DNA from: Rhizobium bangladeshense
GTDB lineage: Bacteria > Pseudomonadota > Alphaproteobacteria > Rhizobiales > Rhizobiaceae
Reading direction: 5' to 3'
Assembly (NCBI RefSeq): GCF_017357245.1
Contig: NZ_CP071612.1
Span: forward strand, 1,863,001-1,927,000
Length of the DNA stretch: 64,000 nt
The notes below the pieces were generated by a model, which was given only the letters and a program-made list of their open reading frames with translations, had not been told where the DNA came from and searched no databases. Shown here piece by piece: positions 46,078-55,747 of the stretch (position 1 is its first letter; each line of letters starts with the position of its first letter). A program made the position numbers and the translations under genes.

Positions 46078-46263
46078 ATGCGCGGTTCGAAAGCTGGCAC
46101 GCATCCTTTGGCACCATGTTCCAGACACTGCGATTTTTCACCCGTAAGCTATGGTTATCAACTTCTCAAAAATATCGCACTGATTCCAGCGTCTTAACCG
46201 CGTGGTAATACTAACGCGTTTTAATAGACTCACAAATGGTTGCGTTCTCAGTGGGTCGAGTCA

Positions 46264-47868
46264 ATGCGTTTCAGTCTTTCGCCGAAGTTCGGTAAGTCGG
46301 CCGGTAATCTCCTGGTTGTTGGCCTGCTGGCGAGTGCCGCAACGGGCTGCAGTTCCGATGTGACACGGTTCGGCGGCTTGTTTTCCTCCTCGGGGCAGGA
46401 TCAGATTACCACAAGTTCCATTCCGCGCGGCGGTCGGCAAGGTGATCCGGTGCCGCGCGCCGATCTCGGCGGCCCCGTTGTCGCCAGTCAGTCGGGTTAC
46501 GGCGGCGGCAATGCTGCGCTGAATCAACCCTATCCGGCGCGCCCCGGTTACGATCCGGTCCCGACGTCGAGCGCCCGCATGGCTTCCTCGCCCGTCTCGA
46601 TACAGCGCTCCGAACTTGCGGCTCCAACGGCTGCTGCGCCATCCCGCCAGCGGGAGAGAGAAGTCGCGCTCGCCCAGCCTTTCCCGGCTTCGGCGCAGCC
46701 TGAAACGGCGCGGCTCGTAGCGCCCGCTGCTCCGAAGCCGGCGCCCGATTCTCTGACGACGGGTACGACGCCGAAGATTTCCGGCTGGTCCGCGACCAAC
46801 GCGCCTTCCGTCACGCTGCGTCCAGGTGAGAGCATTGCGACCTTATCCCGGCGCTTTGGTGTTCCGGAAAAGGAAATCCTGCGAGTCAATAACCTAAAGG
46901 TGGCTTCGGCGGCCAAGGCCGGCCAGGCAATCCTGATCCCGACTTTCAACGGTGGCAATGCCGCCAAGGCGGCTTCGCAGGCGGCCGATCTTTCCAAGCC
47001 CGGCAATATGCCAGACCCGGCCAAGGCGCCGGAACAGAAGGTCGCCGTCGTCCCGGGCGCCAATTCCGCACGGGACAAGACCATGGCGAGCGCCGATTCG
47101 ACCGGCAAGCTTCCGGCTGGCGCCGGCAAGGATCCGAAGGCGCCTGCCGGCAGCTATGTCGTTAAGCAGGGCGATTCCCTGGCAAAGATCGCCAAGGCGA
47201 CCGGCACTAACATCGACGATCTCAAGACTGCCAATAATCTTTCGGCGAATTCGCTGCGTATCGGCCAGGCTCTGAAAATCCCGAACGGCAGTGCCGACAC
47301 GGTCAAGACCGCTTCCATCCCGGCTGAGAAGGTCGAGCCGAAACCGGCTGATCCGGCGCCCGCCCAGCAGACTGCGTCGGTTCAGACCGCGTCCGTTCAG
47401 CCTGCGCCCTACAAGGCGCCGGTCGCCACCCAGACCGTCGACGAGGTCGAGAAGAAGTCCGACGTCAGTTCCGACGCGCCGGAATCGACCGGCATCGGCA
47501 AATATCGCTGGCCGGTTCGCGGCCAGGTCATTGCCGCCTACGGCGCCAACGTCAACGGCAATCGCAACGACGGCATCGACATTTCGGTGCCGCAGGGCAC
47601 GCCGATCAAGGCTGCCGAAAACGGCGTCGTCATCTATGCCGGCAACGGCCTGAAGGAACTCGGCAATACGGTTCTCGTCCGTCACGACGACGGCACCGTC
47701 ACTGTCTACGGCAACGCCGACACGTTGAGCGTCGCCCGCGGTCAGAAGATCCAGCGCGGTCAGACCGTCGCCGTCTCGGGCATGAGCGGCGACGTCAAGC
47801 AGCCACAGGTCCATTTCGAGGTGCGCAAGGACGCGTCGCCGGTCAACCCGATGACTTTCCTGGAATAG
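46264..47868 (+). CDS. NlpD-like LysM / M23 lipoprotein, probably non-catalytic
   Basis: 534 aa lipoprotein (signal with lipobox AATGC near residue 25). Two LysM domains (TLRPGESIATLSRRFGVPEK; YVVKQGDSLAKIAKATG), then a C-terminal LytM/M23 domain (NDGIDISVPQGTPIKAAENG, VVIYAGNGLKELGNT, QPQVHFEVRKDASPVNP). The first zinc motif has Asn at the position of the metal His (NDGID in place of HxGxD) and the second reads VYGNAD in place of HxH, so peptidase activity is unlikely. Like E. coli NlpD, it probably activates amidases at division. It follows surE-pcm, as nlpD follows surE-pcm in enterics. Confidence 0.9.
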   Translation: MRFSLSPKFGKSAGNLLVVGLLASAATGCSSDVTRFGGLFSSSGQDQITTSSIPRGGRQGDPVPRADLGGPVVASQSGYGGGNAALNQPYPARPGYDPVPTSSARMASSPVSIQRSELAAPTAAAPSRQREREVALAQPFPASAQPETARLVAPAAPKPAPDSLTTGTTPKISGWSATNAPSVTLRPGESIATLSRRFGVPEKEILRVNNLKVASAAKAGQAILIPTFNGGNAAKAASQAADLSKPGNMPDPAKAPEQKVAVVPGANSARDKTMASADSTGKLPAGAGKDPKAPAGSYVVKQGDSLAKIAKATGTNIDDLKTANNLSANSLRIGQALKIPNGSADTVKTASIPAEKVEPKPADPAPAQQTASVQTASVQPAPYKAPVATQTVDEVEKKSDVSSDAPESTGIGKYRWPVRGQVIAAYGANVNGNRNDGIDISVPQGTPIKAAENGVVIYAGNGLKELGNTVLVRHDDGTVTVYGNADTLSVARGQKIQRGQTVAVSGMSGDVKQPQVHFEVRKDASPVNPMTFLE

Positions 47869-47889
47869 GTAGAGCGTACCAGGGAGCGC

Positions 47890-47916
47890 AAAAGCCCGGC
47901 CACCAGCCGGGCTTTT
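47890..47916. terminator. Bidirectional terminator between the NlpD-like and DUF815 genes
   Basis: AAAAGCCCGGC, loop CACCA, GCCGGGCTTTT, symmetric with A and T tracts on both sides, between convergent genes. Confidence 0.88.
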
Positions 47917-47958
47917 GTCATTTTCGATCTCTTCGCATAGACTCCGATTCGGGGGCGC

Positions 47959-48831
47959 CTATGCCTGGTCGATATGAACGCGCAGACGTCCGGCGAGATC
48001 CTGGATATATTGCCAGGCGACGCGGCCGGAGCGCGCGCCGCGCGTCGTTGCCCATTCCAGCGCCTCGGCATGCATCTTATTGCGGTCGAGGCCAAGCTTG
48101 AAGTGATCGGCATAGCCGTCGATCATGCCGAGATAGTCTTCCTGGCTGCATTTATGAAAGCCGAGCCAAAGACCGAAGCGATCGGACAGCGAGACCTTTT
48201 CCTCGACGGCTTCAGATGGATTGATGGCCGTCGACTGTTCGTTTTCCATCATGTGACGCGGCAGAAGATGGCGCCGATTCGACGTGGCGTAGAAGAGCAC
48301 ATTGTCAGGCCGTCCCTCGACGCCGCCGTCGAGTGCAGCCTTCAGCGACTTGTAGGCGGTGTCGTCATGATCGAAGGAGAGGTCGTCGCAGAAGACGATC
48401 ACACGGTACGGCGTGTCCTTCAGGAGGTCGAGCAGGTTGGGCAGGCTGGCAATATCCTCGCGATGTACCTCGACCAGTTTCAACGGGACGCCGCTTTCGC
48501 GCCTGACATCCTCATGCACCGCCTTGACCAGCGATGATTTGCCCATGCCGCGCGCGCCCCAGAGCAGCACGTTATTGGCGACATAACCCTCGGCGAAGCG
48601 CACCGTATTCTCATGCAGGATATCGCGCACGTGGTCGACGCCGCGGATGAGCTTCAGCGCCACCCGATTCGGCTTCTTCACCGGCTGCAGATACTGACGC
48701 GACGGCGCCCAAATGAAACAGTCGGCCGCATTCCACTCATTGACGGCAGGTGCCGGCCCGGCTAGACGCTGCACGGCATCAGCGAGCCTTTTCAGCTCGG
48801 CAAGCAGGGCGGTGTTGATTTCCTCGGTCAT
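47959..48831 (-). CDS. DUF815 / AAA ATPase
   Basis: 290 aa. Walker A GARGMGKSSLVKAV, Walker B VIVFCDDLSFDHDD and an arginine-bearing sensor region (YATSNRRHLLP). Matches DUF815-type bacterial ATPases of unknown partner; the N-terminus (LLAELKRLADAVQRLAG) is a coiled coil. AGGAGG precedes the ATG at 48831; an upstream ATG at 48861 has no such site. Convergent on the NlpD-like gene. Confidence 0.88.
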   Translation of the reverse strand: MTEEINTALLAELKRLADAVQRLAGPAPAVNEWNAADCFIWAPSRQYLQPVKKPNRVALKLIRGVDHVRDILHENTVRFAEGYVANNVLLWGARGMGKSSLVKAVHEDVRRESGVPLKLVEVHREDIASLPNLLDLLKDTPYRVIVFCDDLSFDHDDTAYKSLKAALDGGVEGRPDNVLFYATSNRRHLLPRHMMENEQSTAINPSEAVEEKVSLSDRFGLWLGFHKCSQEDYLGMIDGYADHFKLGLDRNKMHAEALEWATTRGARSGRVAWQYIQDLAGRLRVHIDQA

Positions 48832-49037
48832 CGCAAGCCTCCTGATTTCTCGCTGCGGCAAGCCGCTTTGATCTTTCGATGCCGCCTACCATGGCCTTTT
48901 CCCGGCCGAAAGGTTATGAGGCAGCGGAATCGGTACTCTTTCCGGCTGTTTCTGTTGCATTCATCCAAGCTGCAACTATAGTCCGGCAACCTGAAAAAGC
49001 AGGCGGAGTTCCGCCGTAGAAGCCTGAGGAGTTTAGC

Positions 49038-49385
49038 ATGTTCATCACCCCGGCATTCGCCCAGACTGCGACCGATACCGCAACAGGATTCGGCGGTTCC
49101 GGTTTCGAAATGATCATCCTTTTCGTGCCGCTTATGGTCGTCTGGTACTTCCTGCTGATCCGGCCGCAACGGGCGCAGGCAAAGAAGCGCGAGGAAACCT
49201 TGAAGGCCATTCGCCGCGGCGATCAGATCGTGACGGGCGGTGGTCTCGTCGGCAAGGTGACCAAGGTCGTCGACGACAAGGAAGTCGAAGTCGAAATTGC
49301 TGAAGGCGTGCGCGTGCGCATTGTTCGCAGCGGCATTTCGGACGTTCGCGTCAAGGGTGAGCCTGTCAAAGCCGACGCGGCGTAA
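49038..49385 (+). CDS. yajC: Preprotein translocase auxiliary subunit YajC
   Basis: 115 aa single-pass membrane protein (GFEMIILFVPLMVVWYFLLI) then a cytoplasmic part with KAIRRGDQIVTGGGLVGKV, the YajC signature. Next to secDF, its functional partner. Confidence 0.95.
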   Translation: MFITPAFAQTATDTATGFGGSGFEMIILFVPLMVVWYFLLIRPQRAQAKKREETLKAIRRGDQIVTGGGLVGKVTKVVDDKEVEVEIAEGVRVRIVRSGISDVRVKGEPVKADAA

Positions 49386-49429
49386 CAAGCGATAACGGCG
49401 AAGAGCCGGATCGGAAGATCGTCGAGAGA

Positions 49430-51970
49430 ATGTTGCATTTTTCCCGCTGGAAAACACTTCTGATTTGGCTGGTCGCCCTTGCAGCCATCATCATCGCTGC
49501 GCCCAATCTGCTCGGCGAGGCGCAGCGTTCCTCTCTGCCGGGATGGTTGCGAAACAGCCGCGTCACGCTCGGTCTCGACCTGCAGGGCGGCTCGCATATC
49601 GTCCTAAAGGTCGAGCGTTCCGATATCGTCAAGGACCGCTTGGAAGAGGCGGTCGCCAAAGTGCGCAACGCGTTGCGGGGCGCCGGCATTCGCTATACCG
49701 GCCTGACCGGCAACGGCCAGACCGTCACTGTCCGGGTTACCGATCTGGCCGAGACGCAAAAGGCGGTCGATCTGCTGAAGCCTCTGACCATGGCCGGCGA
49801 GCAGTCGGAGCCTGGGATTTCGCTGCAGCAGGGCGCGGAGGGACAGCTTTCGCTGCAGATTTCCGACGCCGGCATTGCCGCCGACATTGCCTCCGCCCGC
49901 GGCCGCTCGCTCGATATTGTCGGCCGCCGCCTGGCGCAATCGGGCTACGATCATTTCCTCCTCCGCCCCGATGGCGACGACCGGATCGTCGTCCAGGTGC
50001 TGGGATCGGTCGATGCCGAGCGGGTGAAAAACATCCTGAACCAGCGGGCCAAGCTTTCCTTTCATCTCCTTGACGAAAGCATGTCCGGACAGGAGGCTCT
50101 GAGCGGCCGCTGGCCGGCCACTTCCGAGGTGCTTTATTCGCTCGACGATCCGCCGGTTCCTTATCTGGTCGACCGCATTGCATTCGTCACCGGCAGCAAC
50201 ATGGTCAATGTCGAGCCTGTCGTCGATCCGCAGACCCAGGATACCTCGATCGCCTATCGCCTTGATGCGGAAGGCACGCAGCGGCTGGCGCAGGCGACAA
50301 CGCAAAATATCGGCAAGCACCTTGCCATCGTCTTTGACGACCAGGTGATGTCGGCGCCGGTCATCGATGCGGCGATCACCGACGGTGAGGGCCGGATTTC
50401 GGCAAACTTCTCAGAGGATGGCGTTCGCGATCTTGCGGTGATGTTGCGCGCCGGCGCCTTGCCGGCGACGCTGACGAGCGTCGAGGAGCGCAGCGTCAGC
50501 CCGAGCTTCGGCGCCGACTCCATCTTCTCCGGCCTGGTCGCCGGTCTCGTCGCAGTCGTGCTGGTCGCAGCATTGATGATCGCGCTCTACCGCATTCTCG
50601 GCGTCATCGCCGTCGTCTCGCTCGTCTTCAATCTGATCTTCATCGTCGCTGCGCTCAGCCTTGCCGGCGCGACACTGACTTTGCCCGGTATTGCCGGCAT
50701 CGTGCTTATTGTCGGCATGGCGGTCGATGCCAACGTGCTGATCTATGAGCGCATACGCGAAGAGCAAAGAGCCAGCCCCTCCTTTGAGCAGGCCGTCGGC
50801 CGCGGCTTTTCGCGCGCTTTCGCAACGATCATTGACGCGAATGCCACGATCTTCATCGCCGCCATCATTCTCCTCTTCCTCGGCAGCGAATCCATTCGCG
50901 GTTTCGCAGTCACGCTGGCGGTCGGCATTGCGACGACCGTCATCACTGCTTTCACGCTGACGCGCTCGATTGTCGCCGCCTGGCTGAAAGCGCGCCATCC
51001 CAGGCATCTGCCGAAGAGCGTTCTCGCGCATCTTTTCGAGCACGCCAATGTGCGTTTCATGGGGATCCGCCGTTACGTCTTCACCGCGTCGGCAGTGATC
51101 TCGCTGATCGCCATGGCGGCATTTGCCACCGTTGGCCTGCAGCTCGGTATCGATTTCACGGGCGGCTCGCTCATCGAGGTGACGGCGAAGCAGGGCAGTG
51201 CTGACATCGCCGACCTCAGATTGCGTCTGGATGATCTCAATCTTGGCGAGGTCAGCGTCGAGCCTACGGGCGGGCGATCGAATGCGCGGATTCGCATCGC
51301 GTCGCAGGGCGGCGGCGAGAACGCCGAGCAATCGGCGGCCACGCTGGTGCGCGGCGAACTCGAGGCCGATTACGATTTTCGCCGCGTCGAGGTTGTCGGT
51401 CCCGCCATCTCGGGCGAATTGACGATGATGGCGACGCTCGGTGTCGCAGCCGCACTCTCGGCCATTCTGATCTACATCTGGATCCGCTTCGAATGGCAGT
51501 TCGCAGTCGGCGCCATCATTGCCACGCTGCACGACGTCATCATCATGCTCGGTCTCTTCGTGCTGACCGGCATCGAGTTTAACCTGACGAGCATCGCAGC
51601 CATGCTGACGATCGTCGGTTATTCACTGAACGACACGGTCGTCGTCTATGACCGGATGCGCGAGAATCTTCAACGATACAGGAAGATGCCGCTGCCGATC
51701 CTGATCGACGCCTCGATCAATCAGACATTGTCGCGCACCGTCCTGACCGCGGCGACGACGCTGCTTGCGCTGCTTGCGCTGTATCTGTTCGGCGGCGACG
51801 TCATCCGCTCCTTCTCCTTTGCGATGCTCATCGGAGTCGCTCTCGGCACTTTCTCTTCGATCTACATCGCTGCTCCCGTATTGATCGTCTTCCGGCTGCG
51901 GCAGGAAGGTCCTGACGAAGAAGAGAGCAACAAGACGGATGCCGGTGTAAGATCCGGCACGGTGGTTTGA
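49430..51970 (+). CDS. secDF: SecDF fusion, protein translocase accessory subunit
   Basis: 846 aa, the fused SecD-SecF form common in Alphaproteobacteria. SecD half: membrane segment 1, then LGLDLQGGSHIVLKV (the D1 motif), a large periplasmic domain, and the C-terminal segments with GMAVDANVLIYERIREE. SecF half begins near residue 540: VGLQLGIDFTGGSLIEV, and GYSLNDTVVVYDRMRENL. Twelve membrane segments in all. Uses the proton gradient to pull exported proteins. Confidence 0.96.
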   Translation: MLHFSRWKTLLIWLVALAAIIIAAPNLLGEAQRSSLPGWLRNSRVTLGLDLQGGSHIVLKVERSDIVKDRLEEAVAKVRNALRGAGIRYTGLTGNGQTVTVRVTDLAETQKAVDLLKPLTMAGEQSEPGISLQQGAEGQLSLQISDAGIAADIASARGRSLDIVGRRLAQSGYDHFLLRPDGDDRIVVQVLGSVDAERVKNILNQRAKLSFHLLDESMSGQEALSGRWPATSEVLYSLDDPPVPYLVDRIAFVTGSNMVNVEPVVDPQTQDTSIAYRLDAEGTQRLAQATTQNIGKHLAIVFDDQVMSAPVIDAAITDGEGRISANFSEDGVRDLAVMLRAGALPATLTSVEERSVSPSFGADSIFSGLVAGLVAVVLVAALMIALYRILGVIAVVSLVFNLIFIVAALSLAGATLTLPGIAGIVLIVGMAVDANVLIYERIREEQRASPSFEQAVGRGFSRAFATIIDANATIFIAAIILLFLGSESIRGFAVTLAVGIATTVITAFTLTRSIVAAWLKARHPRHLPKSVLAHLFEHANVRFMGIRRYVFTASAVISLIAMAAFATVGLQLGIDFTGGSLIEVTAKQGSADIADLRLRLDDLNLGEVSVEPTGGRSNARIRIASQGGGENAEQSAATLVRGELEADYDFRRVEVVGPAISGELTMMATLGVAAALSAILIYIWIRFEWQFAVGAIIATLHDVIIMLGLFVLTGIEFNLTSIAAMLTIVGYSLNDTVVVYDRMRENLQRYRKMPLPILIDASINQTLSRTVLTAATTLLALLALYLFGGDVIRSFSFAMLIGVALGTFSSIYIAAPVLIVFRLRQEGPDEEESNKTDAGVRSGTVV

Positions 51971-51974
51971 AAAT

Positions 51975-52361
51975 ATGGCAAAAGGCATAGAAATCCGCGC
52001 GGCGCATTTTCCCGGCCGGGCTCCGATCGACACATACGGCAATGGCGGTTTCCGTTTTGCCGACATGTCGCATCGCGGCTCGATCCTTTGCCTGCCCTCC
52101 GGCATTCACGGTTGGGACATGGATATGTCGAAGCCGCTGTCGCTTGAAAATTTCCGCCGCGTGCTGGAAGAGGCAGCTGAAATTGAGGTTCTGCTCGTCG
52201 GTACGGGAACCGAGCTTCGCCGTCTGCCCGACGAATTGAAGCAGGCGCTGAAGACGCGCGGCATCTCTTCCGATCCGATGAGCACGGGTGCCGCGGTGCG
52301 CACCTTCAACATTATGCTTTCGGAGCAGCGCGCCGTCGCAGCGGCATTGATTGCGGTCTGA
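51975..52361 (+). CDS. Mth938-like domain protein
   Basis: 128 aa. HRGSILCLPSGIHGWDMDM and EIEVLLVGTGTELRRLPDEL followed by GISSDPMSTGAAVRTFNIML match the Mth938 (DUF498) fold; the human relative NDUFAF3 assists complex I assembly. Only 4 bp separate it from secDF and 2 bp from the following gene, so it is cotranscribed. The neighbouring NDUFAF6-like gene makes a complex I assembly role plausible. Confidence 0.88.
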   Translation: MAKGIEIRAAHFPGRAPIDTYGNGGFRFADMSHRGSILCLPSGIHGWDMDMSKPLSLENFRRVLEEAAEIEVLLVGTGTELRRLPDELKQALKTRGISSDPMSTGAAVRTFNIMLSEQRAVAAALIAV

Positions 52362-52363
52362 CG

Positions 52364-53221
52364 ATGGCTGACGCGAAAATAGCGACCAACCAGGACATCT
52401 GCCTGGCGATGCTGCGCGACAATGATCGCGACCGCTATCTCGCCTGTCTCTTGTCGCCGGAGGAGAAGCGCGGTGCGCTAGCGGCCCTTTACGCGTTCAA
52501 TGCGGAACTCGCCCGCATCCGAGACCTGGTGCATGAGCCGCTGCCTGGCGAGGTGCGCATGCAATACTGGCGCGACCTGCTGGAAGGCAATGCGCATGGC
52601 TCGACGGCGGCCAATCCCGTCGCCGCGGCGCTTCTGACGGCGATAGAGGCCCATCGCCTGCCGCGCAAGACGCTGGTTGACATGATCGACGCCCGCACCT
52701 TCGACCTCTATGACGATCCGATGGAGACGCGGGTCTCGCTTGAAGGTTATGCCGGCGAAACGGCCTCCGCGCTGATCCAGCTCGCAAGCCTCGTGCTTTC
52801 GCCGGAGGAGGCTCCGCGATCGGCGGATGCCGCCGGCCATGCAGGCGTCGCACAAGCGATTGCCGGGCTGTTGCTGCTGATGCCGCTGCACCGCCGCCGC
52901 GGCCAGATCTATATTCCGCTGCAGATCCTTTCCGCCACCGGACTTAACCGCGACGCCTTCCTCGCCGGCGAAGACCGGCCGCGCATCTCCGCCGCCATCG
53001 AGGCCTTTGCCGGCCTCGGCCTTGAGCATCTGGCAAAGGCGAGAGGGGCAGGGTCGATTCCGCCAGCTCTGTTCCCTGCCTTCCTGCCCGCGACCCTGGC
53101 CGAACCGGTGCTCCTCAAGGCGCAGAGGCGGGGGGCTTTCCTGTTCGACTGGCCGCTGCAGTCGCCGCAATGGCGCCGCCAACTTAGAATGGCGCTGGCG
53201 GCAGCCCGCAGGAAAATCTGA
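52364..53221 (+). CDS. Squalene/phytoene-synthase-like protein (NDUFAF6 type)
   Basis: 285 aa. Isoprenoid-synthase fold: YLACLLSPEEKRGALAALYA, RIRDLVHEPLPGEVRMQYWRD, and LLLMPLHRRRGQIYIPLQIL. It lacks a clear pair of DxxxD motifs, so it may not be a synthase; the same fold occurs in mitochondrial NDUFAF6, needed for complex I assembly. Directly after the Mth938-like gene, which supports that reading. Confidence 0.8.
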   Translation: MADAKIATNQDICLAMLRDNDRDRYLACLLSPEEKRGALAALYAFNAELARIRDLVHEPLPGEVRMQYWRDLLEGNAHGSTAANPVAAALLTAIEAHRLPRKTLVDMIDARTFDLYDDPMETRVSLEGYAGETASALIQLASLVLSPEEAPRSADAAGHAGVAQAIAGLLLLMPLHRRRGQIYIPLQILSATGLNRDAFLAGEDRPRISAAIEAFAGLGLEHLAKARGAGSIPPALFPAFLPATLAEPVLLKAQRRGAFLFDWPLQSPQWRRQLRMALAAARRKI

Positions 53222-53292
53222 CACAGGTCAAATTCGCGCAAGTCTCGCGCGCTACAAGACCCTCAACACGATCCTTTGAACGGAGACTCGGC

Positions 53293-53760
53293 GTGGGCAT
53301 TATCGTCTGGTGCGTTCTTTTCGCCATCGTCATCTTCTTTGCTTTCGTTGCAACACGAATGGCTGCGCAAAACAAGGAGGACAGTCTGCACGACACGGGG
53401 CTGGCCATCATCGAGTTCGGCCGTGCCTTTCCCAACGAGGCGATCCGCCAGCTGCAGGCGACGAAAAACGGTCAGGCGATCTTCGTGCGCCTGCACGACA
53501 ACAAGGCCGGCCTCATGCGCAACATGGCGCGCCATTTCTCCTGCCATCTGATCGAGCCCGGCCGTGTGCGTGTCGCAAGCTCGGAGACCGGCAGGGGGTT
53601 GGAAATAGAATTTCTAGATGCGCCCAGCCACAACGGCAAATTCGAGTTCGCTTCAGCGAAGGAGGCGTCTGAAGTTGCGCTCTGGCTGCTCGGCAACTAT
53701 ATCGCCGAGCCGGATAAGGACCTGCCATCCGGCAATATTTCGGCAGCCAACAAGCAATAG
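53293..53760 (+). CDS. Membrane-anchored conserved hypothetical protein
   Basis: 155 aa. N-terminal membrane helix (GIIVWCVLFAIVIFFAFVAT), then a globular part (LHDTGLAIIEFGRAFPNEAI, QAIFVRLHDNKAGLMRNMAR). The start is GTG with GGAGAC 6 nt upstream. Common in rhizobia next to the squalene-synthase-like gene. Function unknown. Convergent on trmFO. Confidence 0.8.
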   Translation: MGIIVWCVLFAIVIFFAFVATRMAAQNKEDSLHDTGLAIIEFGRAFPNEAIRQLQATKNGQAIFVRLHDNKAGLMRNMARHFSCHLIEPGRVRVASSETGRGLEIEFLDAPSHNGKFEFASAKEASEVALWLLGNYIAEPDKDLPSGNISAANKQ

Positions 53761-53766
53761 AACAGC

Positions 53767-55200
53767 TCAGGCGCTTTCGGCAAACGTCGGCGTCTGACCG
53801 AGCCAGGCGGCGCAGTCTGCAAGCGCACGACGTGCGATCAACTGCCGCTTCATGATCGTTTTATCCTTGCCGCGGAAGCGCTTGACGCCCTCGGGTTTGA
53901 CGATTGAGCCGGGCTCAAGCTCTGGAAATAGCCCGAAATTGATGTTCATCGGCTGAAACGAGCGCTTGCCCGGTTCCTCGTCGGTGACGATGTGCCCGCC
54001 AGTGATATGGCCGAGCAGCGAACCGAGGGCTGTCGTAGCCGGCGGCAACGAGATCGCCTCGCCCTTACGTTCGGCGGCTGCGAAACGCCCCGCCATCAAC
54101 CCGACGCTGGCACTTTCCACATAACCCTCGCAGCCGGTGATCTGGCCGGCAAAGCGCAAGCCTGGCCGCGATTTCAGCGTCAGCGACGGGTCCAGCAATG
54201 TGGGAGAATTGATATAGGTGTTGCGATGCAGGCCGCCGAGGCGCGCGAATTCCGCATTTTCCAGCCCCGGAATCATCCGGAAGATTTCCGCCTGCGCGCC
54301 GTATTTCAATTTCGTCTGGAAACCGACCATGTTGTAGAGCGTTCCGAGCGCGTTGTCCTGCCGCAACTGCACGACCGCATAGGCCTTTACGGTTGGGTTA
54401 TGCGCGTTCGTCAGTCCCATCGGCTTCATCGGCCCGTGGCGCAGTGTCTCGCGACCGCGTTCAGCCATGACCTCGATCGGCAGGCAGCCGTCGAAATAAG
54501 GCGTGCCTTCCCATTCCTTGAAACCGACCGTGTCCCCCGATATCAGCGCATCGACGAAAGCATTGTACTGCGCTTCGTCCATCGGGCAGTTGATGTAATC
54601 CTTGCCCGTGCCGCCGGGGCCGACCTTGTCATAGCGCGACTGGTACCAGCAAATGTTCATGTCGATGCTGTCGCGGTAGACGATCGGCGCGATGGCATCG
54701 AAGAAAGCGAGCGAATCCTCGCCCGTTGCCGCCTGGATGGCGCTGGCGAGCGACGGCGCCGTCAGGGGCCCGGTGGCGACGATGGCGAGATCCCAGTCGC
54801 TTGGCGGCAGGCCGGTGATCTCTTCACGCATGACTGTGATAAGAGGGTGGTCGTGGATGGCGCGGGTCACGGCATCCGAGAAGCCGTCGCGATCGACGGC
54901 GAGCGCACCGCCGGCCGGTACCTGGTGGCGGTCGGCAGCGGCCATGATCAGCGAGCCCGCCATGCGCATTTCCGCGTGGATGACGCCGACGGCATTGCTG
55001 GTCGCATCGTCGGAACGGAAGGAATTGGAGCAGACGAGCTCGGCCAGACCGTCGGTCTTGTGCGCATCCGTGCCGCGCACGCCGCGCATTTCATGCAGAA
55101 TGACGGGAACGCCCGCACTGGCGATCTGCCAGGCGGCTTCCGAACCGGCAAGCCCGCCGCCGACAACGTGGATAGGGGAATAGGAGGAGATCGTGTTCAT
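53767..55200 (-). CDS. trmFO: Methylenetetrahydrofolate--tRNA-(uracil-5-)-methyltransferase TrmFO
   Basis: 477 aa FAD enzyme forming m5U54 in tRNA with methylenetetrahydrofolate. FAD motif [18 protein letters not shown], catalytic region [14 protein letters not shown] and QRDNALG-like [15 protein letters not shown], and the [16 protein letters not shown] motif are all typical. Present in Alphaproteobacteria in place of SAM-dependent TrmA. Confidence 0.95.
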   Translation of the reverse strand: MNTISSYSPIHVVGGGLAGSEAAWQIASAGVPVILHEMRGVRGTDAHKTDGLAELVCSNSFRSDDATSNAVGVIHAEMRMAGSLIMAAADRHQVPAGGALAVDRDGFSDAVTRAIHDHPLITVMREEITGLPPSDWDLAIVATGPLTAPSLASAIQAATGEDSLAFFDAIAPIVYRDSIDMNICWYQSRYDKVGPGGTGKDYINCPMDEAQYNAFVDALISGDTVGFKEWEGTPYFDGCLPIEVMAERGRETLRHGPMKPMGLTNAHNPTVKAYAVVQLRQDNALGTLYNMVGFQTKLKYGAQAEIFRMIPGLENAEFARLGGLHRNTYINSPTLLDPSLTLKSRPGLRFAGQITGCEGYVESASVGLMAGRFAAAERKGEAISLPPATTALGSLLGHITGGHIVTDEEPGKRSFQPMNINFGLFPELEPGSIVKPEGVKRFRGKDKTIMKRQLIARRALADCAAWLGQTPTFAESA

Positions 55201-55245
55201 TCCGGGCTGATATCATGTCGGCGGGTGCGATCCAACACCCCGGAA

Positions 55246-55272
55246 TCAAAAACGGCGCCCTGATGGCGCCGT
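55246..55272 (-). terminator. Intrinsic terminator after the first DUF1127 gene
   Basis: Minus strand ACGGCGCC, loop ATCAG, GGCGCCGT, then TTTTTG; about 30 nt after the stop codon. Confidence 0.85.
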
Positions 55273-55304
55273 CTTGAAGCATCGTGCCGTCACCAGGTCC
55301 GCAA

Positions 55305-55448
55305 TTAGCGGAACGAGCGGGATGCGATGTTGCGGATGTCGTAGCGGCTAACGCCGATATCGGACAGGGTCTGGTTCGACAGGCTGCCGAGCTCGTTGAG
55401 CGTGCGGCGGTAGCTGAGCCAGCTTTTTGCAATGCGGATCGGATTCAT
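55305..55448 (-). CDS. DUF1127 small basic protein (first copy)
   Basis: 47 aa, too short for routine gene lists. MNPIRIAKSWLSYRRTLNEL, then LSNQTLSDIGVSRYDIRNIA and an Arg-rich end (SRSFR): the DUF1127 helix-turn-helix-like fold. AGGAAG lies 8 nt before the ATG at 55448. DUF1127 proteins in Rhodobacter (CcaF1) and Brucella bind RNA or affect metabolism and stress. Minus strand, in the same orientation as the sRNA and the second copy; separate terminators. Confidence 0.9.
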   Translation of the reverse strand: MNPIRIAKSWLSYRRTLNELGSLSNQTLSDIGVSRYDIRNIASRSFR

Positions 55449-55513
55449 TGTCATCTTCCTCGAACAAATGTCCGCGGGACGGCGGGATCGCCTGTCTCTC
55501 TGCGGTTGATGTC

Positions 55514-55577
55514 TATATAGGCGATGTCGGTCCGATTGTGCAGTGCAAATAAGAGGCGTCTGCCATGCAATTGTGCA
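55514..55577 (-). promoter_or_regulatory. Promoter region of the first DUF1127 gene with repeated TGCACAAT
   Basis: Minus strand: TGCACAAT at 55570-55577 and again at 55535-55542, 35 nt apart, upstream of a -10-like TATATA at 55514-55519. Related sequences (ATTGTGTAAAGCATTGCACAG) lie upstream of the second DUF1127 gene near 56018-56040. These may be LysR-type sites, as for VtlR/LsrB, which activates DUF1127 genes in Brucella and Agrobacterium; that assignment is inference. Confidence 0.4.
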
Positions 55578-55671
55578 CTACGATGCTCGCAAATTGAGCG
55601 GTGAATACTTTTTAAGCGAGCGATAGAGCTGAGAAAACAGCAACCGGAGCGGCAGTGGATTGCTTGCAAAA

Positions 55672-55703
55672 GAAAACGCCCGCTGTGGTGCAGCGGGCGT
55701 TTA
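55672..55703 (-). terminator. Intrinsic terminator after the second DUF1127 gene
   Basis: Minus strand AACGCCCGCTG, loop CACCA, CAGCGGGCGTT, then TTCTTTTG; about 45 nt after the stop. Confidence 0.8.
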
Positions 55704-55747
55704 AATCATTGACGATCTGCTTGGGAGAAAGCAGCGACCGCCTTGAA

